From JAXLYE01 sp046351595 (GTDB lineage: Bacteria > Myxococcota_A > Polyangia > Palsa-1104 > JAEUJZ01): a stretch of 64,000 nucleotides of DNA. The stretch covers positions 657,616 to 721,615 of the forward strand of contig JAXLYE010000007.1 of the NCBI GenBank assembly GCA_046351595.1, read 5' to 3'. A program made the translations under genes and the position numbers. Under the pieces are notes generated by a model. That model was given only the letters and a program-made list of their open reading frames with translations. It did not search any database and was not told where the DNA came from. This document shows, piece after piece, positions 41,468 through 50,792 of this stretch (position 1 is the stretch's first letter; each line of letters opens with the position of its first letter).

Positions 41468-44400
41468 ATGATGCAGGTCATGCAGTCGCTCGCTCCGGGC
41501 TCATGCATCTCCGGCCGCTTTGTCATCGAGAGCCTGGCCGGTCAAGGGGGGATGGGTTTCATCTTCCGTGCCCGCGATCTGCATACCGCCGCAGACGTCG
41601 CCCTCAAGGTCCTGTCACCGGGGTCGACGCCGTCGCTGCTGAGCGCGCGCTTCGACCGCGAGTGCCAGGTCCTTTCGCTGCTCCGCCACCCCGCAATCGT
41701 CTCGTATATCGCGCACGGCGAGGTGCAGCCCGGTCAGCCGTACCTGGTGATGGAGTGGCTCGATGGAGAGAGCCTGGCGCAGCGGATCAGCCGCCAGCCC
41801 CTCAGCCTGTCCGAGCTCGGCTGCCTGGCCGAGCGCATCGCAAGCGCCCTGGCCGTCGCCCACCAGCACGGGATCGTCCACCGCGACATCAAACCCAGCA
41901 ACATCTTCCTGCGCGACGGACGGCTGGAGCAGGCGACGCTCATCGACTTCGGCATCGCGCAGGGCGTCGCGTCGGGCCTCGGCGGCCCCGCCTGGCGCAC
42001 GCTGACGCAGCGCGGGGCCGTGATCGGCTCGCCGAGCTACATGGCGCCCGAGCAGGTGCGCGGCCAGGGCGAGGTCACGCCGAGCGCCGACATCTTCTCG
42101 CTGGGCTGCGTGCTCTTCGAGTGCATGGTCGGCCAGCCGCCTTTTGTCGCAGAGAACACCACGGCGCTGCTGGCCAAGATCCTGTTCGACGATCCGCCGC
42201 CGCTCAGTCAGGTGCTGGCCGCGATCCCCGAGCCGCTCGAGGCCCTGCTCCTGCGCATGCTGGCCAAGGACCCGGCCGCCCGCCCCGCGGACGCACAGGC
42301 TCTGCTCGGCGCGCTCGGCGCCCTCGGGCCGCTGCAGGGCGGGCCGGCGCAGCGCCTGGCTCCGCGCGAGACGGCTTTGACCGCCGAAGAGCAGCGCCTG
42401 GTGAGCGTGGTGGTGATGATCCGCCGCAGCCAGACCGCGGCCGCCAGCTCCGAAGGAGAGCAGCGGATCTTCGAGCTGCAGCAGGAGCTCGGCGTGTGGG
42501 GCGCCCAGGCCGAGCGGCTCGCCGACGGCACGTTCTTCGTGACCCTGATGCAGCAGCGTGGCGGCACGCCGACGGATCAGGCCGAGCGCGCGGCGCGCTG
42601 CGCCCTGCTGCTGCACCGCAGCTTCCCCGACGCTGCGGTGGCGCTGGCGACCGGGCGCAACCAGATCGGCAGGCGGCTGCGTGCCGGCGAAACCGCCGAG
42701 CCCGCGGCGCGCCTGCTGAGCGCCGTACTGGCACCGCGAGATCCGGCGCGGCCCGGCATCCTCTGCGACGAGGTGACGGCCGGGCTCCTGGAGACCAACT
42801 TCGACCTCTCGCCGCTGTCCACCGGCGTCTTCGTGCTGCGCGGAGAGCGGAGCGCCGACGACGCGGCGCCGCTCTTGCTGGGCAAGGCGCTGCCGTTCCT
42901 CGGGCGCGACGTCGAGCTGGCGGCGCTGGAGGCGACTCTGGCGCTGTGCATCGAGCAGCCGCTCGCGCGTGCGGTGCTGGTGTCGGCGCCGCCCGGGTTC
43001 GGCAAGTCGCGTCTGCGCCGCGAGCTGCTGCGCCGGGTCGGCCAGCGCCCCGATCCGGTGACCGTCCTGCTCGGGCGCGCGGATCTGATGAGCGCAGGCT
43101 CGCCCTACCTGGCGCTGACCCGCGCCCTGCGCCGCCTGTGCCACGTCAGCGACGGCGCCATGGAGCAGGCTCGCTTCCAGCGGCGCATCGGCCGCCACAT
43201 CCCCGAGTCCGACCGCCAGCGCGTCGTCGAGTTCCTGGGCGAGCTGTGCGAGATCCCGAGCCCCGCGGAGCAGAGCGCCCGGCTGCGCGCCGCGCGCACC
43301 GACCCGCGCATCATGAGCACCCAGGTGAGCCAGGCCTGGGTCGACTTCCTGTGGGCCGAGACCGCGCATCGCCCGGTGCTGCTGGTGATCGAGGATCTGC
43401 ACTGGGGGGACGCGCTGACCGCGTCGCTGGTGAGCGCGGCGCTGCGCGCGCTGGTCGACCGCCCGTTCATGGTGCTGGCGCTGGCGCGGCCTGAGGTCGA
43501 GCAGATCCTGCCGCGCCTGTGGAAGGACCACGGGCTGCAGCACATCCGCCTGGGCGGCCTGAGCCGGCGCGCCTGCGAGCAGCTCGCGCGCGAGGCGCTG
43601 GGCGCCGACACGCCCGCGTCCGTGCTGCGGCGCATCGCGGATCAGGCAGACGGCAACGCGCTGTGCCTGGAGGAGTCGATCCGAGCGACGGCCGAGGGGC
43701 GCGGCGACGAGCCGCCGGCTGCGGTGATGGCGATGCTGCAGGCGCGCTTCTTGCGCCTGGGCGCCGACACCCGGCGCGTGCTGCGCGCCGCCAGCGTGCT
43801 CGGGGAGTCGTTCTGGCGCGGCGCGGTGGCGAGGCTGCTCGGGCAGGAGGAGCAGCTCGATCTGCTCGACCGCGAGCTGCGCCAGCTCACCCAGGCCGAG
43901 CTGATCGAGCGCCAGCCCGCGAGCCGCTTCCCCAACGAGCCGGAGTACCACTTCCGCCACGCGCTCATGCGCGAGGCCGCCTACGGCCTGCTCACCGACG
44001 AGGATCGCCGGCTCGGTCACTGCATCGCCGGGCGCTACCTGGAGGCGCAGGGCGAGCGCGACGCGCGCGTCATAGCCGAGCACTTCCACCAGGGCGGAGA
44101 GCTCATCTCGGCCATCCACCACTACCTGCATGCGGCCGAGCGGGCGCTCGCCGGCAGCGATCTCGATCAGGCGCTGGCGCTCGCCGAGCGCGGCGTCACG
44201 TGCGGGGCCGGCGGCGAGCGGCTCGGCAGCCTGCGCGCGGTGCAGACCGCCGCCCACTTCTGGCGGGACGAGTGGAGCGCCGGCATGCGCGCCGGCCGCG
44301 AGGCGCTGGAGCTCCTGCCGGTCGGCATCGCGGACTGGTGGCGGATCGCGGCCGTGATGATGCCGATGAGCAGCCTGACCGGCGAGCTGGCCCTCTTCGT

Positions 44401-45400
44401 CGACCTCACCGAGAAGCTGACCACCGTCGAGCCGACACCGGATGCGCGGGCCGATGCGCTGCGCGCCGGTTCCTATGTCGTGATCATGCGCAGCCTGCTG
44501 GGTCACAAGCAGGAGGCGCACCGGTTCGTCCGCTACACCGAGCGCATCGCCGCCCGGCTCGACGAGAACGAGGCCGCGGCGCGCGGGCTTTTGCACTTCG
44601 CACAGACTGTGTACCTGCGCACGTTCGAGCGCGACGTGTGGGCCAACTGGCAGGTGGCGCGCGACGGTGCCCTCTTGTCCGAGCGCGCGGGCGACTGGCG
44701 CAGCTTCCTTTTCATCAAGGCGTTCTGGGGCATCGGCCTGTGCGAGCTCGGAAACTTCCCCGCGGCCGAGCGCGTGCTCGACGAGAACCTGCAGCTGGCG
44801 CTGCGCATGCAAGAGCCGCTGCTCATCACCCACGCCAGCGTGATGCGCGAGCAGCTGCTGCTGACCAGCGGGTTCAGCATCGAGGTCAGCAAGCTGACCT
44901 CGGCGCAGCCGGCGGTGCAGCAGGGCATGAACCCGCTCTTGCGCGGCCAGGCGCTGGGCAACCTGGCATATGCGTACCTGCTGAGCCAGCAGATCGAGCG
45001 CGCCGAGGACGTGGCGCGGCGCTCGATGGACTCGCTGCGGCACACGCCGGCCTACTGGCTGTTCGTCGCCACCACGCTGATCAAGAGCCTGCTGTTGCAG
45101 GAGCGCGCGGCCGAGGCGTGCGCGGTGGCGGACGAGGGCCTGGCGCTGATCGAGCAGCTGGGCTGCGCGGGCTGGGCCGAGGTGCCCTTCCGCTTCGCGG
45201 CGATGCTCTCGTTCCAGGCGCTGGGCAACGAGACGCGGGCGCGCCGCGAGCTCTTTGCGACGGCGCGCGAGATCACGCTGCGCGCCGAGCACATCCCGGA
45301 ACCGCAGGCGCGGCAGCGCTACCTGCACGACATCCCCGAGCATGCCCAGACCCTGCGCCTGGCGCAGGCCCTATCCTCCTTCGAGAAAAGCAGCACATGA
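41468..45400 (+). CDS. Ser/Thr kinase - cyclase-like - AAA ATPase - TPR regulator
   Basis: A 1310-residue cytoplasmic protein. I use ATG 41468 (MMQVMQSLAPG), six bases after GGGG, rather than the upstream TTG. Order: Hanks kinase (about 15-280; LAGQGGMGFIFRARD, VALKVL, GIVHRDIKPSNIFL, LIDFGIAQ, GSPSYMAPEQ), cyclase-like domain with no clear catalytic residues (about 305-465), AAA/STAND ATPase (Walker A APPGFGKSRLRREL, Walker B LLVIEDLHWGD) and a long helical TPR-like C-terminus (about 870-1300). The layout recalls PknK/MalT-type regulators, but no DNA-binding domain is visible. Its stop overlaps the terpene synthase start (ATGA), which makes it the dedicated regulator or partner of that enzyme. 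Confidence 0.9.
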   Translation: MMQVMQSLAPGSCISGRFVIESLAGQGGMGFIFRARDLHTAADVALKVLSPGSTPSLLSARFDRECQVLSLLRHPAIVSYIAHGEVQPGQPYLVMEWLDGESLAQRISRQPLSLSELGCLAERIASALAVAHQHGIVHRDIKPSNIFLRDGRLEQATLIDFGIAQGVASGLGGPAWRTLTQRGAVIGSPSYMAPEQVRGQGEVTPSADIFSLGCVLFECMVGQPPFVAENTTALLAKILFDDPPPLSQVLAAIPEPLEALLLRMLAKDPAARPADAQALLGALGALGPLQGGPAQRLAPRETALTAEEQRLVSVVVMIRRSQTAAASSEGEQRIFELQQELGVWGAQAERLADGTFFVTLMQQRGGTPTDQAERAARCALLLHRSFPDAAVALATGRNQIGRRLRAGETAEPAARLLSAVLAPRDPARPGILCDEVTAGLLETNFDLSPLSTGVFVLRGERSADDAAPLLLGKALPFLGRDVELAALEATLALCIEQPLARAVLVSAPPGFGKSRLRRELLRRVGQRPDPVTVLLGRADLMSAGSPYLALTRALRRLCHVSDGAMEQARFQRRIGRHIPESDRQRVVEFLGELCEIPSPAEQSARLRAARTDPRIMSTQVSQAWVDFLWAETAHRPVLLVIEDLHWGDALTASLVSAALRALVDRPFMVLALARPEVEQILPRLWKDHGLQHIRLGGLSRRACEQLAREALGADTPASVLRRIADQADGNALCLEESIRATAEGRGDEPPAAVMAMLQARFLRLGADTRRVLRAASVLGESFWRGAVARLLGQEEQLDLLDRELRQLTQAELIERQPASRFPNEPEYHFRHALMREAAYGLLTDEDRRLGHCIAGRYLEAQGERDARVIAEHFHQGGELISAIHHYLHAAERALAGSDLDQALALAERGVTCGAGGERLGSLRAVQTAAHFWRDEWSAGMRAGREALELLPVGIADWWRIAAVMMPMSSLTGELALFVDLTEKLTTVEPTPDARADALRAGSYVVIMRSLLGHKQEAHRFVRYTERIAARLDENEAAARGLLHFAQTVYLRTFERDVWANWQVARDGALLSERAGDWRSFLFIKAFWGIGLCELGNFPAAERVLDENLQLALRMQEPLLITHASVMREQLLLTSGFSIEVSKLTSAQPAVQQGMNPLLRGQALGNLAYAYLLSQQIERAEDVARRSMDSLRHTPAYWLFVATTLIKSLLLQERAAEACAVADEGLALIEQLGCAGWAEVPFRFAAMLSFQALGNETRARRELFATAREITLRAEHIPEPQARQRYLHDIPEHAQTLRLAQALSSFEKSST

Positions 45401-46413
45401 GCACCACTGAAGAGCGAGTTGGCGACGAGCTCCTGTCCATCGATCGCAGCCAGTTCCTGTACCCGATGGCGCCGCGCAAGAACCCGCACGCGGCCGCGCT
45501 GCGCGAGCGCACCCAGTCCTTCGTGCAGCGCTTCCAGCTGGCCCCCGAGCCCAAGGCGCAGAAGAAGATCGACGCCATCCAGCTGGAGGACATGACCGCC
45601 GCGATCTACGTAGACGCCGCGCCCGAGATCCTGCAGGTGTGCAACGACCTGCTGTTGTGGTTCTTCGTCTCGGACGACCAGTACGACGAGCGCGCCGTCG
45701 GCACCTCGCCGCTGAAGATGCAGAAGGTGTGCATGAACTTCCTGCGCATCCTGCAGACCGGCTCGGTGCGCGAAGCGGTGTCGCCGCTCGGTCGCGCCCT
45801 GCTCGATCTGCGCGAGCGCCTGGTCGCGCTGTCCAGCCCGGAGTGGTTCGAGCGCTTTGTCGCCGACATGGATCTGTACTTCCAGGGCTGCCTGCAGGAG
45901 GCGCACAACCGCGCCTCCCAGCGCGTCCCGGAGTTTGAAGAGTACCGCAGCCTGCGCCGCGCCAGCGTCGGGACGTACCCGTGCTTCGATCTCATCGAGC
46001 TGGGCCTGCCGGGGGCGCTGCCGCAGTCCGTCCTGCGGCAGCCCTCGCTCGGTGTGCTGCGCGATCTGTCGACCGATGTCATCGCGTGGGTGAACGACAT
46101 CGTCTCGCTGCAGAAGGAGCGCGCGTTCCTGGATCCGCACAACGTCATCACCGTGCTGAACCACGAGTGCGGCATCTCGGTCGCCGAAGCGGTGGCGAAG
46201 ACGATCGAGATCCACAACGAGGCGATGGAGGAGTTCGGGCGCATCGCGCAGGGCTTCGGTCGCGAGACGGGAGCGCCGGGCCGCGCCTACCTCGAAGGGC
46301 TGGAGCAGTGGATGCGCGGGGTGTTCGACTGGTCCTTCCAGTCCGCGCGCTACCGCAGCGAGTACCTGAGCCTGAGCCTCGCGGCCCACCACGACCTCCT
46401 GCACCTGACCTGA
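45397..46413 (+). CDS. Class I terpene synthase
   Basis: A 338-residue terpene cyclase that would ionise a prenyl diphosphate, most likely farnesyl or geranyl(geranyl) diphosphate, with Mg2+. The aspartate-rich motif DDQYDE (93-98) and the NSE triad NDIVSLQKE (233-241) are intact. The diphosphate-sensor Arg region YRSLRRASVGTYP lies 46 residues before the triad, and a C-terminal RY pair is present (SARYRSEY). Length and spacing match bacterial sesquiterpene synthases; the product cannot be predicted. No P450 or prenyl transferase gene is adjacent. The ATG overlaps the stop of the giant kinase regulator and has only a weak ribosome site, so translation probably depends on coupling. Confidence 0.92.
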   Translation: MSTTEERVGDELLSIDRSQFLYPMAPRKNPHAAALRERTQSFVQRFQLAPEPKAQKKIDAIQLEDMTAAIYVDAAPEILQVCNDLLLWFFVSDDQYDERAVGTSPLKMQKVCMNFLRILQTGSVREAVSPLGRALLDLRERLVALSSPEWFERFVADMDLYFQGCLQEAHNRASQRVPEFEEYRSLRRASVGTYPCFDLIELGLPGALPQSVLRQPSLGVLRDLSTDVIAWVNDIVSLQKERAFLDPHNVITVLNHECGISVAEAVAKTIEIHNEAMEEFGRIAQGFGRETGAPGRAYLEGLEQWMRGVFDWSFQSARYRSEYLSLSLAAHHDLLHLT

Positions 46414-46603
46414 GCGCCGCGGCCTGCGCAGGGCAGAGTCCGGGGCGCGGTTCCGGGCAGGGAGGGAAGATAGAGAGCGCGGGAGAGCTCTGGGCGGGGC
46501 GGGTGAGGTCGGGTGAGGGGTCCCGGAGGCCCAGGCCCCTCATCCTGCTCCCTTCGTCGGGGAGGAGGCCTGCGGTGCGCTCTTTACGGGCACCCGCTGG
46601 GGA

Positions 46604-49123
46604 TCAGGCGCGGCGACGGCGGCGGAACCGCAGGGCGGCGAGCAGGCCGAAGACCGTGGCCCAAAGACCCGCCTGCGGGCTGGGGTGCGCGGCCACCGTG
46701 CAGCCGCTGCTCGCCGGGGGCTCGGGCAGCGAGCTGCCCGGCTGCTCTCCCGGCAGGCCCGCCTGCACCGGCACCTTCACCTTGTCGGTGTTGTTGCCAG
46801 GCACCGGATCCGGCGTGCCCGCGGCCTCGACGTCGGCCTGCACGACGACCTCGCTGAGCCCCGCCGGGACCGTGGCGCGCACCGTGATCGGGGGCGCGGC
46901 GCCGATGTCCTGCAGCCAGCGGCTGCACAGGACCGAGCTGTTCTCGATGCTGCACTGCCAGCCGTTCGAGTAGGCCGCGCTCGGGACCATGCCGGCCGGC
47001 AGGTTGATGCGGGCCTTCAGATCCTGCGCGGCGCTGATGCCGGCGTTGCCCACGTTCACGGTCAGCGTCAGCTCCTGCCCGGCAGCGATCGGGCTCTGGC
47101 TCGGCTGCACGTCCAGCGCCAGATCCGCCTGCGGCGCCAGCAGGTCGCGGATGCCCATCATGTTGTCACCCGGCTCGCTGTCGTTGAGGACCACCGACGG
47201 CAGCGCCTGCATCTCATAGGCCAGGTTGCCGTTGAGCGTCGCCGGCAGCTGCATCGTCACGTCGAAGTACAGTGTGCCGCCCGGGGGCAGATCCGCGGTG
47301 AGATCGAGCGGCCCGCTGCCCGAGTCGGTCGGGCACGAGGCGCCGGCCTCGGCGCGGCACAGCCACGAGGTCGCCGCCATGCCGAGCGCCGGGACGTCGT
47401 GGATCGCGGTGTTCCGCGAGCGCACCGAGCTGCGGTTCTGCACGGACAGCGTGTACGTCAGGCTGCCGCCGGGGATCGCCATGCCGTCGCGCGCGACCAG
47501 GCCGAGGGCAATGTTCGTCATCGCGCACATCGGGTTCGCCACACCGAAGGGGAAGGCCGAGGACTCCCACGCCTGGCCGAACGAGCCCAGCGTCGCGCCG
47601 TTGCTGGTGAAGCCGCTCATCGCCGAGGACGCGGACTGGCCCGCGCCGCCGCCGTTGGCGCTGACGTCGGTGTTGAAGGAGGTCAGCGCGATGAAGCCGC
47701 CGCCGCCGCCGCCGCCCGGGCCCGCCGCGTCCAGGCCGGACGACATCTGACCGCCGCCGCCGCCGCCGGGCGCGCGCATCACGACGCCCTGCAGGGTCTC
47801 GGCGCGCACCACGATGGAGCCGCCCGCGCCGCCGCCGCCAGCCGCATCGACCGCGGCGCCGCCGGCCGCCGCGCCGTCCTGACCCGCGGCGTTGATCATG
47901 CCGCTGCCGCTGATCGCGTGCGCCACCAGGTAGACCAGGCCGCCGCCGCTGCCGCTTTTGCCGCCGCTGCCGTCGTTGGCGTCACCCGCGCCGCCGCCGC
48001 CGCCCATGAACAGCAGGGACTGCGCCGCGTTCTGCAGGGGGTGTCCGCCGCGGCCGCCGCGCTCGCGCCGCAGGTTGCCGCCCCAGGTCGCGCTGCCCGG
48101 CGCGTCCATCGTCGGATCGCCCGCGGCGTCCGAGAAGGAGTAGCCGCCGCGGCCGCCGCCCGACGAGAAGGCGAGCAGGCCGCCGTTCGAGGTGACCGCG
48201 GGATCGATCGCCCAGGACATCATGCCGCCCGAGGTGTCCATCACGCCCAGGCCGTTCCAGGGCATCTGCGAGTCGCCGTTGGCGCCGCCGCCGCCGCCGG
48301 CGTTGTACGAGTTGCCGCCGCCGCCGCCGTTGGCGGGAGCGCCGCGCCCGTAGCGCCCGCCCATCGCGTCGTAGTCGCTTGCGCTGCCGGCGATGCCCTC
48401 GCCCTTCTCGGCGCCGTCCGTCGCGTTCGACGATACGAACGTGGTGATGTCATCGCCCGGGAGCGCCGAGCTGCCGTCGGTCGCACCGCCGCGGAAGCCC
48501 TTGCCGCTGACGTCGATGTCGCCCTCGATCTGGGCCTGTCCCTCGACGTGGACGGCGACGATGCCGCCGACCTTGCCGTTCCATGCGGGCGCGCTCAGCG
48601 AGGCGCCGGGCTTGATCTCCAGCGAGGCGAGCTGCGGCACGCGCACGATCTGGACGTGGCCGGCCGCGGTGTAGCTGTTCTGCAGGCCGCCGCAGATCGT
48701 CTCGATGGTGATGACGTCGCCGCTCATCGACGAGACGGTCACCAGCTCGTGCTTGCCGGCGTTGCCGAGGTTCTGCACCGTGCCGAAGGTCTCGCCGTCG
48801 GCGCTGTCGATCTGCGCGCCCTGCATCTGGATGATGAGCAGCAGATCGCCGGTCGCGAGCATCCCCAGATCCGCCGGGTTCTCGACGGTGAACTGGGCGT
48901 CGCCGGCCGCCGCGTCGCTCTTGAGCGCGGCGTAGCGGTTGATGACGGTGTTCGGCATGTCGATGACGAGGTCGCCGTCCTGTCCGATGAGGGCGCGCGT
49001 GAGCACCTCGGCAGGCGCCTGCGGTGCCGCGGGGCATCCGGCGAGCAGGGCGAGGCCAGCCGCGAAGGTGAAGGAGGTGAACAGGCGGTGCGAGGTGAGC
49101 TTCTTATTGATGAAGGTGGTCAT
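46604..49123 (-). CDS. Gly-rich surface lipoprotein with DUF11-like repeats and MYXO-CTERM-like tail
   Basis: An 839-residue exported protein. The start MTTFINKKLTSHRL (ATG 49121-49123, AAGGAGA upstream) leads to a lipoprotein signal with lipobox LAGC. Residues 50-220 are beta-rich; about 225-480 is extremely Gly-rich with many GGGGG runs and repeated GGAG/GSGG units; about 500-790 holds two or three DUF11-type beta-sandwich repeats (GGSLTYTLSVQNRSSVRSRNT, GQELTLTVNVGNAGISA). The end is a sorting signal: Cys in SSGCTVAAHPSP, one hydrophobic helix and RRRRR. This resembles MYXO-CTERM, which supports the assignment to Myxococcota. Likely a surface adhesin or matrix protein. Confidence 0.82.
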   Translation of the reverse strand: MTTFINKKLTSHRLFTSFTFAAGLALLAGCPAAPQAPAEVLTRALIGQDGDLVIDMPNTVINRYAALKSDAAAGDAQFTVENPADLGMLATGDLLLIIQMQGAQIDSADGETFGTVQNLGNAGKHELVTVSSMSGDVITIETICGGLQNSYTAAGHVQIVRVPQLASLEIKPGASLSAPAWNGKVGGIVAVHVEGQAQIEGDIDVSGKGFRGGATDGSSALPGDDITTFVSSNATDGAEKGEGIAGSASDYDAMGGRYGRGAPANGGGGGNSYNAGGGGGANGDSQMPWNGLGVMDTSGGMMSWAIDPAVTSNGGLLAFSSGGGRGGYSFSDAAGDPTMDAPGSATWGGNLRRERGGRGGHPLQNAAQSLLFMGGGGGAGDANDGSGGKSGSGGGLVYLVAHAISGSGMINAAGQDGAAAGGAAVDAAGGGGAGGSIVVRAETLQGVVMRAPGGGGGGQMSSGLDAAGPGGGGGGGFIALTSFNTDVSANGGGAGQSASSAMSGFTSNGATLGSFGQAWESSAFPFGVANPMCAMTNIALGLVARDGMAIPGGSLTYTLSVQNRSSVRSRNTAIHDVPALGMAATSWLCRAEAGASCPTDSGSGPLDLTADLPPGGTLYFDVTMQLPATLNGNLAYEMQALPSVVLNDSEPGDNMMGIRDLLAPQADLALDVQPSQSPIAAGQELTLTVNVGNAGISAAQDLKARINLPAGMVPSAAYSNGWQCSIENSSVLCSRWLQDIGAAPPITVRATVPAGLSEVVVQADVEAAGTPDPVPGNNTDKVKVPVQAGLPGEQPGSSLPEPPASSGCTVAAHPSPQAGLWATVFGLLAALRFRRRRRA

Positions 49124-49436
49124 GGGAATCTCCTTGTTCGTACTTTTGGAACCAAGCCTCATGTACTTGTGTGCCCCGCTTGGCGAGAGCAGTTGGTCTT
49201 GCCTAAAGCAGGGGGCGTGCCAGCTCATGAAGAGACACGTTCTCGACGGAGATTCCGATTCCGGCGGCGTGCGGACCGGGCCAGACCGGAATGCATTCGG
49301 AGAATCCGGATCGGCTCCTTCCCGAGCACTGCGGACGACGTAGGACGGCAGGACTCCGCGCTCTCACCTGCGCGAGCGGCACGCGCGCTGCACAGGCAGC
49401 GTGCGAACCGACCGAACGTTGGAGGCGAACCTCGTC
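49124..49436. promoter_or_regulatory. 313-base divergent region with island motifs
   Basis: No gene is seen. GATTCCGATTCCGG (49251-49264) and CGGAGAATCCGGATCGG (49298-49314) are members of the recurring island motif. A near-palindrome CCGGAATGCATTCGG (49287-49300 region) precedes the second. Confidence 0.45.
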
Positions 49437-50735
49437 ATGGAAACCGCACGCTCTGTCTTCTTCAGATTCCGATCCTCCATTCTTCTTCCGGAGCCCCGGC
49501 CGATGCGCGGCGCGCTGCTCGTCGTGACGCTCGCACTCGCGGCGCGCTGCGGCCTGCCGAACCCCGACTGGCACCCCGCTACCGGCGCGGTCGATGCGGG
49601 CTCCGGGCCGGGCGCGCTCGACGCCGCGGCGGATGCTCCACCGCCCGAGCCGGACGCGGACGACGGCAGCAGTGAGCCTCCGGACGGCGGCTCCGAACCC
49701 GACGCCGCGACCGCGCCCGCGATCCGCACCGGCATCACGCGCTGCGGCGTCCCGGACTCGTGCGAGTTCATGGACCCGCGCGATCCCGCGAGCTGGCCGT
49801 TCGACCCCTGCAGCCCGTGGAACCGCCCGATCGGCGACGGCGCGGTGTATGCGGACGTGTCTTCACCGGCGCTGTCGACGCGCGCGGGCGGCGCGCAGAC
49901 CACGGCCGCGATCAACTGCACCGAGTGGAGCCACCCGGTCTTCCGCGAGGATCCGGCCGCGGGCCGCGCCACCGCGCTGAGCGGCTCCGACGAGCAGGGC
50001 CACGCCGTCAGCTACTGGCTGATGCTGCCCCAGGTGCTGACCCCGGCGGTGGGCACGGACGGCCACCTGCACGTCATCGATGCCGCCGAGCGCACGGTCT
50101 ACGAGATGTTCGAGGCGCGCTGGTCCGCCGATGGCTCCTCCGTGCTGGCCACGGATCTGATCAAGAACGATCTATACGGAGCCGGCGTCTTCGATGGCGC
50201 GGCGAGCCCGCAGGGAGAGATCTGGCACGGCGTGCGCGCCTACGGCGGCTCTGCCATCGCAGGACTCATCCGCAAGGGCGAGCTCCAGGGCGGCATCCGC
50301 CACGCGCTGGCCATCGCGGTGCAGCGTGCTGCCATGAACCAGAACACCCCGAACGGCCGAGGGTATGTCTGGCCCGCCAGCTACCGCGACGATGGCTGGG
50401 AGCGGACCTACGGCAGCAGCGGCAACGTCCACATGGGCACGCTCCTGGCGCTCACCGCGAGCGAGCCGCGCCCGCAGATCTTCTCGCGCGAGGGGATCAC
50501 CGACCCCGGCGTGCAGGCCATCGCCGCGGCGCTGCAGGACTACGGGGCGTACGTGGTGGACGCGACCAGCGACAACCTGACCTTCTACGCGGAGCCGGCG
50601 GAGCTCGCGGCCGAGCGCATCGACACCGCGCAGCTGGCGCGGCTCCTTCCCTACCTGCGGGTGATCAGCAACTCGGACGCGGAGCACGTGGGGGGCGGCG
50701 GACACGGGCGGCAGTGCTTTGCGCCGCCGCTGTAG
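49437..50735 (+). CDS. Secreted protein with SPWN motif, unknown function
   Basis: A 432-residue exported protein. I place the start at ATG 49437 behind GGAGG; ATG 49503 (MRGALLVVTLALAARCGL) would give a more normal signal peptide. The Cys after LAAR is not a standard lipobox. A Pro/Asp/Gly-rich linker (about 45-95) precedes a globular domain that begins FDPCSPWNRPIGDGAVYAD and includes DGHLHVIDAAERTVYEMFEARW, EIWHGVRAYGGSAIAGLIRKGEL and YVVDATSDNLTFYAEP. Similar secreted proteins with a PCSPWN start occur in actinobacteria and myxobacteria, but I know no function. It is divergent from the Gly-rich lipoprotein gene. Confidence 0.7.
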   Translation: METARSVFFRFRSSILLPEPRPMRGALLVVTLALAARCGLPNPDWHPATGAVDAGSGPGALDAAADAPPPEPDADDGSSEPPDGGSEPDAATAPAIRTGITRCGVPDSCEFMDPRDPASWPFDPCSPWNRPIGDGAVYADVSSPALSTRAGGAQTTAAINCTEWSHPVFREDPAAGRATALSGSDEQGHAVSYWLMLPQVLTPAVGTDGHLHVIDAAERTVYEMFEARWSADGSSVLATDLIKNDLYGAGVFDGAASPQGEIWHGVRAYGGSAIAGLIRKGELQGGIRHALAIAVQRAAMNQNTPNGRGYVWPASYRDDGWERTYGSSGNVHMGTLLALTASEPRPQIFSREGITDPGVQAIAAALQDYGAYVVDATSDNLTFYAEPAELAAERIDTAQLARLLPYLRVISNSDAEHVGGGGHGRQCFAPPL

Positions 50736-50792
50736 CACCGGCTCGTCGGCGGGGCACCAGCGGGCCGCCGACGGCACGAGCGAAGCTTTGCG

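Noticed and set aside
41615..45343. Open frame of about 1240 codons antisense to the terpene regulator
   Set aside because: It is rich in Gln, Arg and His with no known domain, whereas the plus strand encodes a complete kinase-ATPase-TPR protein.
46685..49675. Open frame of about 1000 codons opposite the Gly-rich lipoprotein gene
   Set aside because: It is the complement of Gly/Ala codon runs (Arg/Ala/His-rich), has no domain pattern, and continues past the start of the real gene.
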